Assembly: GCA_002441085.1 (NCBI GenBank)
Contig: DJVF01000045.1
Coordinates: 1-37,861, forward strand
Reading direction: 5' to 3'
Length of the DNA stretch: 37,861 nt
Origin: Patescibacteria group bacterium UBA6263
Lineage (GTDB): Bacteria > Patescibacteriota > Gracilibacteria > Absconditabacterales > Absconditicoccaceae
This document shows positions 13,701 through 24,333 of this stretch, piece after piece (position 1 is the stretch's first letter; every line of letters starts with the position of its first letter). The notes beneath the pieces were generated by a model that had not been told where the DNA came from, ran no database searches, and was given only the letters and a program-made list of their open reading frames with translations. A program made the position numbers and the translations under genes.

Positions 13701-15407
13701 ATCAAAATCAAAATTTATAGCCCAAATTTTGAAGTCAAAAACTTTAGAATATCAGGTCAAACTTTTGAAAATATCAGTTTTTCGTGGAGCAATAGCAAGA
13801 TACTCTGAGATAATCCAGATTGATATCTTATCAAAATAAATCAAAGAATAGATACTTTCCATGACAAAGATCAGATCATAGACAATTTAAATAAAAATAA
13901 AATCAACAAAAAATATATACTTGTCCTACCAATAGATACACAATATACATGAACCAAAATCAAACTAGAAGAATGAACTTATAGGACCGAAAAACTCCTG
14001 ACATGAACTATCAATCAAATCATATACTACAACCCAGCCAATGAATCAATCAATGCTGTATTAAACCATTTACCAAGGAATCGACAATATTCTCAAATCG
14101 CGACACTCGACATCCAAGACCAAATATTTTTGATCAATTCTCCACGATCCAATTATACAGTTGGATGAGTACAACTATTGTGAGATACCAAATGACCAGA
14201 AGTCACAATTACTTTGTATAGACCATTGACCAAACAAATTATATGAACTGGAGATAAACTCAACTGATTTATATGAACCAATTATCATTTGAATGCTTTG
14301 CGAGAAGACAATGTATCAGTTTACAAAATGTGGATACAACAAGATGATCAAATTATCAAAACTATCACCTGATCAAACAAAACTTGATTTATCAATATAC
14401 AATGATTGTTTTTTACAGGTACAAATAATCAGAAATATACATTCCGAGCACAAGACTTTAACCAAAATATAGAAAAACAAGATGTCATATTGGATATCCA
14501 GACTCCCAAATTGGAAATCACACAAATAGATAAAATTGCCAATCCTTTGTATACACAGGGTACCAATACATCACAATCTAATACAACATGAACAGTCACC
14601 AAACAGACTACCAAAACATCCAACATCATCAGCAATATATTGTCTATATTCCAGAAAAGCTCAGATACTCAAGATACAAACGATGCTAATGATAGCCAAA
14701 GCTCAGATGCTCCTACATCCAACAATCCACCAGTATCTGACGATCCATCACAGACACCTAGTATCATCAGTCTAACAGCCCAAATGGAAACCGATATAGA
14801 TGAATGAAATATTATATTCCAAAGATCTAGATATCCAGATCTGCGACAAAATCTGACCTGAACATTTGCTGGTAGCGATACATCTCTGTATCCAGTTTGA
14901 CCCAACGACACTATAATTACTGGAAAATATTTTGACTATTGAGATAGTATATGACTATATCTAGCTGATTGAGATCAGGTAGCAAGTATCAATACCCAAA
15001 ATGGTAAAATACAATTATTACCTCAATACAAAGACAAAACCACAATACAATTGGATTTTACTAGTCGTATACCTATCATAAAAATAGCAGACAAATCAAG
15101 CTCCAAAACATTATTTACTATATATTTCCCACCACAAAAACTGGTAGATATCGAGTCTACATCTTACAAAAAAGTCAAACTAGATAACAATTTATTTGGT
15201 ATATTCCAAGATTGATGGGCTATACAAGATAATAAACAAACAATATTGTTTGTCAGTCCTCAATGACATATATATACAGACCAAGAAATATATGGTGAAT
15301 ATTCATTCGATGAAAACAAGCAAGCTGTCATTTACAAATTTTGGACAAAAGACAAACAAAATATACAATCCACCATCCAAGTCCAGATACAAGCTTTATT
15401 CAAATAA
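1746..15407 (+). CDS. Giant secreted/surface protein, about 4553 aa
   Basis: One open frame of 4554 codons including the TAA, when UGA is Gly; in the standard code it breaks into dozens of pieces. I read long stretches codon by codon and the frame was the same at every checkpoint. An N-terminal hydrophobic segment (residues 8-27) acts as signal or anchor. Residues about 105-140 contain LILIGDVPLPVI and SIYPYVDF, a pattern I associate with uncharacterised giant proteins of candidate phyla. Ig-like/invasin-like segments lie near residues 1476-1590 and 1730-1840. Three FG-GAP/EF-hand-like repeats (DFNNDGLEDF, GDVDGNGYDD, EDMNKDNKID) lie near 2180-2310. Further on come a hydrophobic, Gly/Pro-rich stretch (about 2760-2880), a proline-rich tract (about 3472-3515) and a Ser/Asp-rich linker (about 4286-4339). 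Asn, Gln, Ile and Asp dominate. It is followed after 7 bases by the next gene. Likely role: adhesion or host-cell contact (inference). Confidence 0.85.
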
Positions 15408-15414
15408 AAATCCA

Positions 15415-16362
15415 ATGAAACTAATCTGAATTCAAAAAATATTTATCATCATCACATGATTGTGTATAGGATTTTGGTGATATACCAGTAGCCAATATCT
15501 AACCAATATAACAAATTGAGATTGTCGATTCGTGGCTGATACTATGCGATGAAATTTTTGAAGTTGAGTAGAAAATCGATCAGGACAAAATGAAACTATA
15601 TTTCCTCAAGCATCTATCAAAAGAGCATTATTGAATCTCAAAAAATATTGTTGTGCTCAATGAATTTTGGATAAAGATGGTATAAGTTGTACACATGATG
15701 AATATCAATGAAATTTTTTGGAATCCACTCCTGATAGTAAATTTTTTTATGATCATCTAGTAGATATATGATTTAGGAGATTGGACGCTATGCAAAATCT
15801 ATTATATCCTGATGTCACTCCAGATCCTGTATGAGAACAACGAAGAAATTATATCAACAACAAATGAGCACAACTAGAATGAACCACACCTACAGATATG
15901 ATGCCAGACTTTAAAAAGCAATGGACTTTCAATATCAATTATGATCTAGCCAAACGAGAAGACGGGAAATATAATCAAATGGAAAATCCCTCACGAAATG
16001 CTACTATACCAAGCTATGAAAATCGACCATTGATCAATAGATATCGAAATATATGTGAAATCGCGGCTTATATCTATGGATATATCATACCTATGTGATG
16101 ACTAGATACTTATACGAGACAAAATGGATATAGCTCCTGTACCAAACTATCTCAAAAAATTATAGCCAATAATATAGATTTTGCTCAAACTATAGTCTTG
16201 AAAAAGTCCAGCAAACTATTGTATGATAATATGGATTGACATATCAATAAATATCTAAATCAAAATAGATTAATCCAATTGAGATCTACTATATTGGCTA
16301 TCACACAAGCACTCGATGCTATAAACAAAAAGATTGTAGAATTGGTAAAAAGTTGCTCTTAA
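15415..16362 (+). CDS. Unknown membrane-anchored protein, 315 aa
   Basis: Begins 7 bases after the giant gene stops and ends in TAA. Residues 1-25 form a hydrophobic signal anchor (KIFIIITGLCIGFWGY); the rest is soluble and extracytoplasmic, with several cysteines, including a CC pair near residue 79, that could form disulfides. The C-terminal 100 residues look helical. The frame contains many UGA Gly codons, several in pairs. I do not recognise the family. The tight spacing to the giant gene upstream and a pilin-like gene 23 bases downstream suggests all three are made together and act in one surface structure. Confidence 0.7.
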
Positions 16363-16385
16363 TTTATATATTCTCATAAATCAAA

Positions 16386-16895
16386 ATGAAAAAAACATTG
16401 ACATCTATTATCACCAAATCTGCCATTATGATGGTAGGAGTATTTACATTATTTATATTGGCCAATCAGACATCTGCTCAAGATAATGATTTTGCAATCA
16501 TTCCCCAAGCAGCTAGCGGCGGCAAAGTAATAGATGCAGTCAATAGCGTAGCTAGATCTGGATGAAATGTAATAGAAAATTACAAAGACCAAGCTTATTG
16601 AATCAAAAATCCTGATTGAACTCGTCAATGAAGTGATATGTCATTGTGAGATCAATTAGCATCATGAATCATGACACGAGATACACTATTGGATTATGTG
16701 ACATATATAGTCAGATTTTTGTTGCAATTGTGATTGTTTGTATGAGCCGTAGTGATGATATATATATGATACCAAAAAATTACAGAATTTCGAGACTTTA
16801 AATGAGGTAAATTAGGTAAAGTAGTCATATGAATAGCTATACTGACATTTGCATATGTCATCATCAAAACTATCACAAGTATGTTTATTAGTTAA
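16386..16895 (+). CDS. T4SS pilin-like (VirB2/TrbC-type) protein, 169 aa
   Basis: A signal peptide is clear: KK at the N-terminus, a hydrophobic core, and a likely cleavage after TSA at residue 31. A soluble linker of about 70 residues follows, then two membrane helices (about 105-128 and 145-165) separated by a short charged loop with a GGKLGK stretch. This two-helix, signal-peptide layout matches the type IV secretion pilin family common in candidate-phyla genomes; many such proteins are annotated only by this layout. Gly codons in both helices are mostly UGA. It is the last gene of the giant-protein operon. It could be a structural subunit of a surface fibre or channel, but topology alone does not prove this. 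Confidence 0.6.
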
Positions 16896-16951
16896 TATCA
16901 TAACCTAGCATATAAATATCAAAACGACTTGATAATTTTTGATTTTGAAGT

Positions 16952-17710
16952 TTAAGAATCAGGATCCAATTCTTTGAGTTGATCACGTATCACTGCTGCT
17001 TTTTCAAATTCTCGATTTTTGATAGCTTCATCCAATTGTATCCTCAAATCTTTGGATATCATAGCTTTTTCTGCTTTGGTAGCTCTTTTGAGTCTTTTGA
17101 CTTTTCATCTAGTGATACCATCAAATCATTGAACCAAATCATTATCAGTCTTGACCGATTCTAAATTTTTGACATTGGAGTCAGCTTTGGTAGGTTTGAT
17201 ATTGTGTTTATTATTATAATTTTGTTGGATACTGCGACGACGATAAGTCTCTCGCAATGATTTGACAATAGATTCTGTAAAATTATCAGCATACAGTACT
17301 ACTTCACTATGAGGATTCCTAGAGGCACGACCTATAATCTGGATAAGTGATGTAGTCGAACGCAAAAATCATTCTTTGTCTGCATCCAATATCGCTATCA
17401 GAGTAACTTCTGGCAAATCTATTCCTTCTCTAAGCAAATTAACTCATACTATCATGTCGATTTCTCCACTTTTGAGTTTTTTGATAATCTCTCGACGATC
17501 TATAGTGCTGATTTCACTATGGAGATAGTAAGCTTTGTATCATTTTTTGACTAAAAAATTGGTTACTTCTTCAGAAGATTTTTTGGTCAAAGTCAGTATG
17601 AGTGCTCTTCATCCATTAGCAATATGAGAATCCAACTTGTATATCAAATCATCGATAAACTCTGGCTTGTCAGTAGCTAAATTATCTATATCTGTCTGTA
17701 AAAAATCTTT
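16952..17710 (-). pseudogene. uvrB: 3' fragment of uvrB (helicase C-terminal and UVR domains)
   Basis: The frame encodes about 250 residues matching the last third of UvrB, the damage-recognition helicase of nucleotide excision repair (full length about 660 aa). Visible are YLHSEI, the GVNLLREGIDLPEV and ILDADKEGFLRS motifs, SLIQIIGRASRN (motif VI) and a C-terminal UVR helix pair (EAIKNREFEKAAVIRDQLK). Domain 1 with the Walker A site and domain 2 are absent. Upstream in frame is only the recombinase stop codon (17711-17713). The nearest ATG (17729) is out of frame by one base at a run of seven T. The fragment therefore has no proper start and is probably broken. No N-terminal part is found elsewhere in the window. 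Confidence 0.75.
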
Positions 17711-18553
17711 TATATTGGAATTTTTCATAGGGATAAATGATTATAAAGGACTCTGAATATTTTTGAGCATGGGATTGGTCACTTGAGTATATATCTGAGT
17801 CGTACGTATATTGGCATGTCCTAGTAATGATTGAACATAACGAATATCAGTACCATTTTCAAGTAGATGTGTAGCGAAGCTATGACGTAGCGAATGAAAT
17901 GTGGCTGATTTTTTGATTCAAGATTTTTTTAATCAAGATAAAAAAATTGCTTGTGCTGTCCTAGTGGTCAATTTTCATCATCTTTCAGATTCAAAAACAA
18001 TATCATCCAATCATTTATCTAAAACAAAATAAGATAAATCAGATTTTAATTTGGGAGAAAATATTGTAATTCTATCTTTTTGTCCTTTTGCTCATTTGAT
18101 ATGTAAAGTCAATCACTGTAAATCTATATCTTTTACTTTGAGATTGATAAGTTCCGATACCCTCAATCAAGCTGAATAAGACAATGATATCATAGTTTTA
18201 TGTTTTTTATTGGGAATATTTTCTATTATATTCAATATTTCATTATGAGACAAAACTATGGGTAATTTTCTAGGTTCTTTAGATAATCTAATGTCAATTA
18301 CAATATCTTTCTTCAATATTTCTTTCACAAAAAACTTTATAGATTCTTTGTAAATATTTAATGTTTTGGGAGCTCTATCTTTGGACTGAAGATACAATAT
18401 AAAATCTACAATTTTATTTCTAGAGATTAGAGAAATATCTCATTTTATATATTTCAAAAAATAAGCAAGACAAGTAGAATAAATTTCAACTGTTCTTGGA
18501 CTATAATTTCTTTGTTTAAGTTCTCTTTGCAATTCAACTAAATAATCTTGCAT
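17711..18553 (-). CDS. Xer-type tyrosine recombinase/integrase, 280 aa
   Basis: The N-terminal SAM-like core-binding domain (about 1-90) is followed by a catalytic domain carrying the full site: R131 in AGLRVSE, Lys in KGQKDR near residue 158, H220 and R223 in HSLRHS, H246 in LLGH and Y255 in TTQIYT. This is the XerC/XerD family. It lacks the extra segment between box I and box II that marks integron integrases. Near the end the expected LKNIQSPL is found one frame off, after a run of four A (17761-17764). As written the protein ends with an odd tail running to TAA at 17711-17713, so a one-base indel is likely. It is divergent from the restriction-modification island that starts 100 bases away, and is the obvious candidate for moving or inverting it. 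Confidence 0.85.
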
Positions 18554-18656
18554 TATTTAATATATTACTTATAAAAAATCCAACATCACATGCGAAACAT
18601 TTCGTACAATATACAAAAATATGTATATTTCAAGAAAACATTTCGCATAGAGACTA
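18554..18656. repeat. Nested imperfect palindrome upstream of recombinase
   Basis: Between the recombinase start and the island end lies a nested palindrome. Its outer arms are ATGCGAAA (18590-18597) and TTTCGCAT (18641-18648). Its inner arms are AATATAC (18608-18614) and GTATATT (18623-18629). AAACATTTCG occurs twice as a direct repeat within it. ATCCAAC (18578-18584) and GTTATGC (18657-18663) lie at its outer borders. It could be a recombinase binding or attachment site, or an operator for the recombinase gene; the sequence does not decide between these. Confidence 0.5.
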
Positions 18657-18753
18657 GTTATGCAACATATAGTTTTTTATCTTATCTACTTCTTCACGAC
18701 TTAACTCCAAACAACAGATTTTGGAAAGGATTTTAAAAATAAAAGGGGGGCGA
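18657..18753. repeat. Left terminal inverted repeat of the R-M island
   Basis: 97 bp matching, in inverse order, 26337-26477. Shared blocks in order are GTTATGCAAC (18657-18666), TATAGTTTTTTATC (18668-18681), TACTTC, AGATTTTGGAAAGGATTTT (18716-18734) and GGGGGGCGA (18745-18753). The blocks are exact; the spacers differ in length and sequence. Confidence 0.8.
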
Positions 18754-18830
18754 AAAATAATAACAAACAACCGTCAACTAAAAATTAAAATTTACTATGG
18801 AAAATAATAGATTTTTTCATAAGATCTAAA

Positions 18831-19715
18831 ATGAATTTATCTATAAAAACACTAATGACAACAATTCAAAAGACGAAAAGTGTAATTTATAAACCATTCA
18901 TCAAACGAGTTTGAGGGAAAAGGCAACTTTTGTCACAATTGGAAAAATTTTATCCAAAACATTTTAACAGATATTTTGAACCATTTGTTTGATGATGAGC
19001 GATGTTTTTCGATTTAAGAAATAAGTTTTGAACAACTTTCCCTGCATATCTCTTTGATATTAATGAAGATATGATAATCACATATAATACAATAAAAAAC
19101 AATGCAAATTGACTTATTGATGAATTAAAAACTTATCCTTACGATAAAGATTTTTATATGGAAATAAGAGCTTTAGATAGAAAAGATAATTTCAAAAGTC
19201 TATCAGACACAAAAAGATCGGCTAGATTTATTTATTTAAACAGAACAGGATTTAACTGACTTCATAGAGTAAATAGTTCTTGATTCTACAATGTTCCTAT
19301 GGGGAAATACACTAATCCAACAATTTGTGATGAAGAAAATATTTTAGCAACAAAAGATGCTTTACAAAACACAATAATCAAAAATGATGACTTTGAAAAC
19401 ATATTAACATATGCTGAAAAATGAGATTTTATATACTTCGATCCCCCATATGATCCACTAACAGAAACAGCAAATTTCACAAACTACAACAAAGGATGAT
19501 TTGGAAAAGAAGAACAAATTAGACTATTTGAAACATACAAAGCACTAGATAAAAAATGATGTTTCGTGATGTTATCAAACCACAATACTGACTTCATTAA
19601 TGATATGTACATAGGTGCAGGATTTAGAAAAGAAACAGTTCTGGCTAAAAGAGCTATAAATTCTGATGCTTCAAAAAGATGAGCTGTTGAAGAAACAGTT
19701 ATTTTAAACTATTAA
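18831..19715 (+). CDS. dam: DNA adenine methylase, Dam/M.DpnII family (GATC)
   Basis: 294 aa. Transfers a methyl group from S-adenosylmethionine to N6 of adenine, in this family usually in GATC. Motifs are in the order of an alpha-class methylase: an N-terminal SAM-binding region with RVGGKRQLL (about 27-36) and FEPFVGGGAMFF (about 48-60), a target-recognition region with FIYLNRTGFNGLHRVNSSG, and catalytic DPPY (near 204) followed by PLTETANFTNY. The three Gly of FVGGGA are consecutive UGA codons. Start at 18831; an internal Met at codon 9 is an alternative. It is the first gene of the island and protects host DNA against the DpnII-type nuclease encoded at 22167. Confidence 0.92.
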
Positions 19716-19739
19716 TTTTTATATATAAAATAAATCAGA

Positions 19740-21683
19740 ATGAGTGACGATTTTGATGTAGATGACTTTCTAAAGTGAATTATTTGAAATAATAATTCTA
19801 CTAAACAATATAAAGAGATATTAAGATCATTTAAGCTTGGAAATACAAAAAATATAGAAGAAACTGTTGATAAATCTATTAATAATTTAAAAATATGAAA
19901 AAAAAGATTTGTTATTTATTGAGAACCACAAAGCTGAAAAACATATATGATGATAGCATTAACAGCTAAATTGATTGATGAGTGATACGATAAAATAATT
20001 ATTTTAATAAATGATAATTTACAATTATTGTGACAGAATTTAGAAAGATTCCAAAGATCAAAATTAAAGCCAATTCCCCAAGATATTGATTCTTGTATTT
20101 GAGAAGATTTATCCAAAAAAAGCAGATTCATCATTTTTACTAAAAAGAATGCAAGTAATTTAAAAAATATATATAATATAACTAAAAGGGTAAAAGATAT
20201 AATAATTATAGATGATGAGGCAGATTATGCATCTCCGAATTCTAAAATAAATAAGGAAGATGTAACAAAAATAAGTGAATTAATAATAAAAATATTATGA
20301 GAGGCTGGAAGTTATATTTGAGTTACGGCTACACCAGCAAGACTAGATCTGAATTTAACATTTAAAAATGCTATTGAAGATTGGGTTGGTTTTAGTCCCT
20401 ATGAATGATACTGTTGAGATAAGATATTTTTTCCAAATTATCGAAGAAGTACAAAAGATAATTATGAATTAAAATATGGTCTTAATTTGTTTAAGGATGA
20501 TGCTAATTATAAAGATGAATTAAAAATGGCTATATTTAATTTTATAGTTAATGTTTCTTATTTGAATATGTTTAAGAACGCAGAAGAAAAAAATTATTGT
20601 ATGCTTGTACATACAAGCCACAAAACAGAGCATCACTATGATGATGCTAAAAATATAAATGACATATTCTTTATTTTAAAAAACGAAAAACATCCGAAAT
20701 TTAAAAAATATATTGAACAAATAGTGGATATAATAAAGAAAAAAATTGAATGACTTACAAATAATGAAATAAGTAAAATGCTTAATTACATCATACAAGA
20801 AGTTGATTGATGATTAGTTAAAATAATTAATAGTAATGAAAAAAATAAGGAAGATTATATAAAAAAATTAACTGATCCGATATCGCCATTTACTATTGCC
20901 ATCTGATGAAATATATTATCAAGATGATTAACTTTTAATAATTTATTGTCTATGTTCTTTTTAAGAACAACTAAGTCAGGGAAATTACAACAAGATACTT
21001 ATATACAGATGGCGAGAATGTTTTGAAATAGATGAAAAGATTTGGAATATTTTGAATTAAATATTCCTGAATCACTATTTTGAGGCTGGCGAGAACAATT
21101 TGATTTACATAGATTATCCTTTTCTTTTTTAAGAAATTGAATTACACCTAAATGGTTTTATTCTGAGAAATCAAATCCTACTAGTTGAGGTGCTATAGAC
21201 AAAAAGAATACATCTACAGAAAACGAATATATTGATGAGAAATGAAGTATTTCAATAGACGTTAGAAATAATGAAATTTATAGTGAAAAATTTGATTTTT
21301 CTAGCATTAAAAATTTTGTCAACCATGAAACAAAAATTGACGACAAGAACGCAATAAATCTATTAAATAAGTTAAACACTGTTCCTGAACTAAATTGATT
21401 CATCAAGTCAATTCTTGAAAATTTTAATTTAAAAGAATGAATTATGTTTCATCCAACATTAAGTATTGAATGACAAACGAAAGTACCGATAGAGCTTCTA
21501 ATGGAAATCAGAACAAAATGAGAATGATTATTGCCTAACCTAGTGAAACCAAATCCGAATGTGAGAATTCATTGTAGAATATATCACTATAAAGAGTGAA
21601 AGGCAAGATTATATGTTTATTTTAAAGAAAGAGAAAATTTGATTAAATGATGAAGAAATATCAAATCTATTTCTAGAAAGTAA
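19740..21683 (+). CDS. Z1-domain superfamily II ATPase/endonuclease-like protein
   Basis: 647 aa. Walker A GEPQSGKT (61-68), Walker B IIIDDEAD (about 154-161), helicase motif III GVTATPAR (about 194-201), and the Z1-domain core IAIGGNILSRGLTF (near 386-399) with an arginine-rich motif VI equivalent, QMARMFGNRG (near 423). This is the Z1 family of helicase-like ATPases, which usually sits beside DNA methylases and nucleases in restriction or defence loci. The normal length of the family is longer, often 700-900 aa, so the N-terminal part is short here. It starts 24 bases after the Dam gene. Likely role: nucleic-acid translocation or remodelling during restriction; whether it is needed for GATC cleavage cannot be told. 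Confidence 0.8.
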
Positions 21684-21706
21684 TTTTAAAATTTAATTTT
21701 ATAAAT

Positions 21707-22147
21707 ATGATAAAAGAAAGAGAATTTTTATTTTGACCAGTTTTTTTAAGATTAATAGAGTGATCTTGAGAAAACAATATATCAATTAAAAAATATAAAA
21801 ATAATTCATATAAAATTAACAATAAGATATGATTATATATAAAAACCTCAACATCTAGAAATGGGCCTTGGACATTTACATTTACAAAAACTCATCAAGA
21901 TGAAATTCAAGAGTTAAAAAATAGTTTAGAAAGTGTATTTTTAATACTAGTATGTAATGAAGATTGAATAGTAGCACTTAGTTTTGAAGAAATTAAACAG
22001 ATTCTTGATTATGATCATTCAGATATTGAATGGATTAGAATTAAAAGAAAAAAAGGAGAAAAATATACTGTTTATTGACATGATTGAGAATTAAAAAGGA
22101 AAATATGAGATAATGAATTCCCTAAAAAAGTATTGGATTTAATTTAA
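21707..22147 (+). CDS. Unknown island protein, 146 aa
   Basis: ATG 23 bases after the Z1 gene, stop TAA. Predicted soluble and mixed alpha/beta, with TSTSRNGPWTFTFTKTHQDEI (split here by Gly/Pro) in the middle third and a basic C-terminal part (IRIKRKKGEKYTVYGHDGEL). The spacing and the R-M neighbours suggest it belongs to the Z1/DpnII group; similar short proteins occur beside nucleases in restriction loci, but I cannot assign a family. Seven or so Gly are UGA. Confidence 0.6.
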
Positions 22148-22166
22148 ATATTTAAATATTATTTAT

Positions 22167-23036
22167 ATGAGTAATTTTCAAAACTTAATTTCAACATTTC
22201 AACCAACAATTTTCACATGGAATTTTTATTGTGATTTTAGAAAAATCATAGAAAATACTTTTTCAGTAAAGGTTCAATTGAGTATACTAAACTCATTGCT
22301 CTGAGAAAAAGATACTGATAACAAATTTCTAGAAATCATTAGGAAATATCCAGAAACAAGGGAAGTTTTACCAATACTTTTAGCTGTTAGAGAAAAATTC
22401 AACATAGTATTAGATTCTGAGATCAAACAAGTCGAAAATGTTTCATATTTATTTGATAAAAACGCTGAAATAATAGAAGATTGAGAAGAAAAACTTCTGA
22501 AATTTTTTAACGAATCATGACTTAAAAAAATATTTGAAAACAAAAACATTTCAAATTTAAACGATTATGTTTTCTGAATTGAAACATGATTAGACAGCAA
22601 TGCAAGAAAAAATAGAAGCTGAACACTAATGGAAAACTTAGTAAAATCATTTATTAAAGACTTTTGCGAAGAAAAAGCATTTCAATATAAAGATCAAGCC
22701 ACAGCAAAATGGATACTTGAAAATCGATGAATAAAAATAGAAAGCGACAAGTCAGATAGAAGATTTGATTTTGCAATATACAACTGAGAAAAGGTATTTT
22801 TGATAGAAACTAATTTCTATGGTTGATGAGGAAGTAAGTTGAAAGCAGTAGCTTGAGAATTTAGTTGATTATATGAATTTCTAAAAAAACAAGATATAGA
22901 TCTAATTCGAGTAACTGATTGAGCATGACGAAAAACGACATTAAGATCATTAGAAGAAGCATATAATGCGACAAGCGGTAATATATATAATTTAGAATCG
23001 CTTAAAAATTGAATTTTAGATGAGATAATTAAATAA
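22167..23036 (+). CDS. dpnII: Type II restriction endonuclease, DpnII/MboI family
   Basis: 289 aa, the usual length of DpnII (about 290). The family cleaves double-stranded DNA at unmethylated GATC. C-terminal signature features are RRFDFAIYNGEKVFLIETNFY followed by GGGGSKLKAVAGEFSGLYEF (about residues 197-238), then DLIRVTDGAGRKTTLRSLEEAY, all close to the DpnII consensus. The acidic D and E residues of FDF and IETN form the expected PD-(D/E)XK-type site. Several Gly in the signature are UGA, so the protein would be truncated in a standard-code cell. The partner methylase is at 18831. ATG follows an AT-rich leader with no Shine-Dalgarno site. Confidence 0.92.
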
Positions 23037-23040
23037 ATTT

Positions 23041-23574
23041 ATGGCTAAAACATTAGATAACTTAATTGATAGTTTAGAACTCTCTAATTGAATAGTCATT
23101 TGAATGATACCTTGAAAATTATCAAAAAATGATATTAGGGTAAAATACAAAGACACCAAATGAACATGACACTGGAGACAACCAAAACATATTCATCGAA
23201 TAGTCGATTGGATGCTAAAAAGAGAGCATAATAAAAAAGAAATTATAAAATTAGTGCAATTTTTTGAAAAATTATGGACAAAATATAATTCCAAATCTTG
23301 CAGTTGAGTACTAGAGAAATTACATAAATGAGAGTTGAAATTATCAGAGCTATATGAACAGCTAAAGAAAGAAATACAAAAATTTAAAAACTTAAATTCT
23401 TTTTGATACTATAAAGTAGATTTTTTAATCTTTTCATGATTTCTATTACTTCTACAAGAAAAAAATAACAGAAGTGATGCATATATGTTCCAAAAGATGT
23501 TTTCTGCCTTATGAAAAGAATATTGAGATCTATACGATGTAATTACAGACGCTACTGCAAATTATTCTAAATAA
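23041..23574 (+). CDS. Unknown island protein, 177 aa
   Basis: Starts 4 bases after the DpnII gene stops. Predicted soluble and strongly helical in the C-terminal half, rich in Lys and Leu, with WRQPKHIHRIVDWMLKR near residue 50. No catalytic motif is recognised. It sits between the DpnII nuclease and the second methylase, with four bases to each neighbour, so translation is probably coupled. It could be a control or specificity protein of either enzyme; this is a guess from position. Confidence 0.6.
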
Positions 23575-23577
23575 TAT

Positions 23578-24333
23578 ATGATGACAAAAAAAGAAAAAAA
23601 TCTCAATCCTGAAAATTTTGAATTAGAGACATCAACAGTCCGATCTTTTTCTCGTCGTTGAAATCGAGCAACTCATAATAGTAAATATCGTTGAAATCGG
23701 TCTCCTGATGTAGTCAGGAACATTATTTTAAGATATTCCAAAGAATGAGACCTATTACTTGATCCAATGATTTGATGATGAACAACGGCAGTTGAATGTA
23801 AATTACTAAACAGACATTTACTAGCATATGACATCAATCCAGATGCTTTAGAAATTACGAAGAAAGCTCTTGATTTTGAACATAAAAGCAAATCAAAAAT
23901 AGAATTAAAACTGAATGATACAAGAGTTTTAGATTTTTTAAAAGACGAAAGTATCGATTTTATACTAACTCACCCACCATACGCAGATATTATCAAATAT
24001 TCTGAATGAAAAATAGAAAAAGATCTTTCAAATCTTCGTGATATTGATAAATTTTGTGACGAAATGGAAATTATAGCAAAAGAATATTTTAGAGTTTTAA
24101 AACCATGAAAATTTTGTGCAATTTTAATAGGAGATACTAGAAGAAATAAGCTATATCAACCAATGGCATTCAAAGTCATGGAAAGATTCCTCAAAGCGGG
24201 ATTTCAACTTAAAGAAGATATTGTAAAGGTCCAACATAATTGCAAAGCAACGGGTTTTCGAGTAAAAAAATCACAAGAAGCTAACTTTTTGCTAATTATG
24301 CATGAGCATTTATTTGTGTTCCAAAAGATTTAA
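23578..24333 (+). CDS. Second site-specific DNA methylase (N4/N6 family)
   Basis: 251 aa. Two consecutive ATGs (23578, 23581) can start it. NRATHNSKYRGNRSP (about residues 28-42) is followed by the SAM-binding motif DLLLDPMIGGGTT (about 58-70) and AYDINP, then the catalytic motif THPPYADI (about 130-137) and VLKPGKFCAILIGDTRR. This order and these motifs match a large family of DNA methylases that modify adenine N6 or cytosine N4. The GGG of DPMIGGG is encoded by three UGA codons. The target site cannot be read from sequence. It overlaps the next gene by one base (TAATG). It could be a second GATC-strand methylase, as in the DpnII locus of pneumococcus, or belong to another specificity. Confidence 0.85.

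Noticed and set aside
2000..15400. Dozens of short standard-code frames on both strands across the giant gene
   Set aside because: They are fragments or shadows produced by reading UGA as stop. The single code-25 frame covers the whole stretch without TAA or TAG in the parts I read.
17700..17729. ATG at 17729 as the start of an intact C-terminal uvrB gene
   Set aside because: Base counting shows it is one frame off from the uvrB motifs; it stops within about 15 codons. Accepted only as a possible homopolymer error.
17711..18553. Recombinase as a true integron integrase (IntI)
   Set aside because: The catalytic domain goes from the lysine motif to HxxR without the extra IntI segment, and the length of 280 aa fits Xer proteins rather than the 310-340 aa of IntI.
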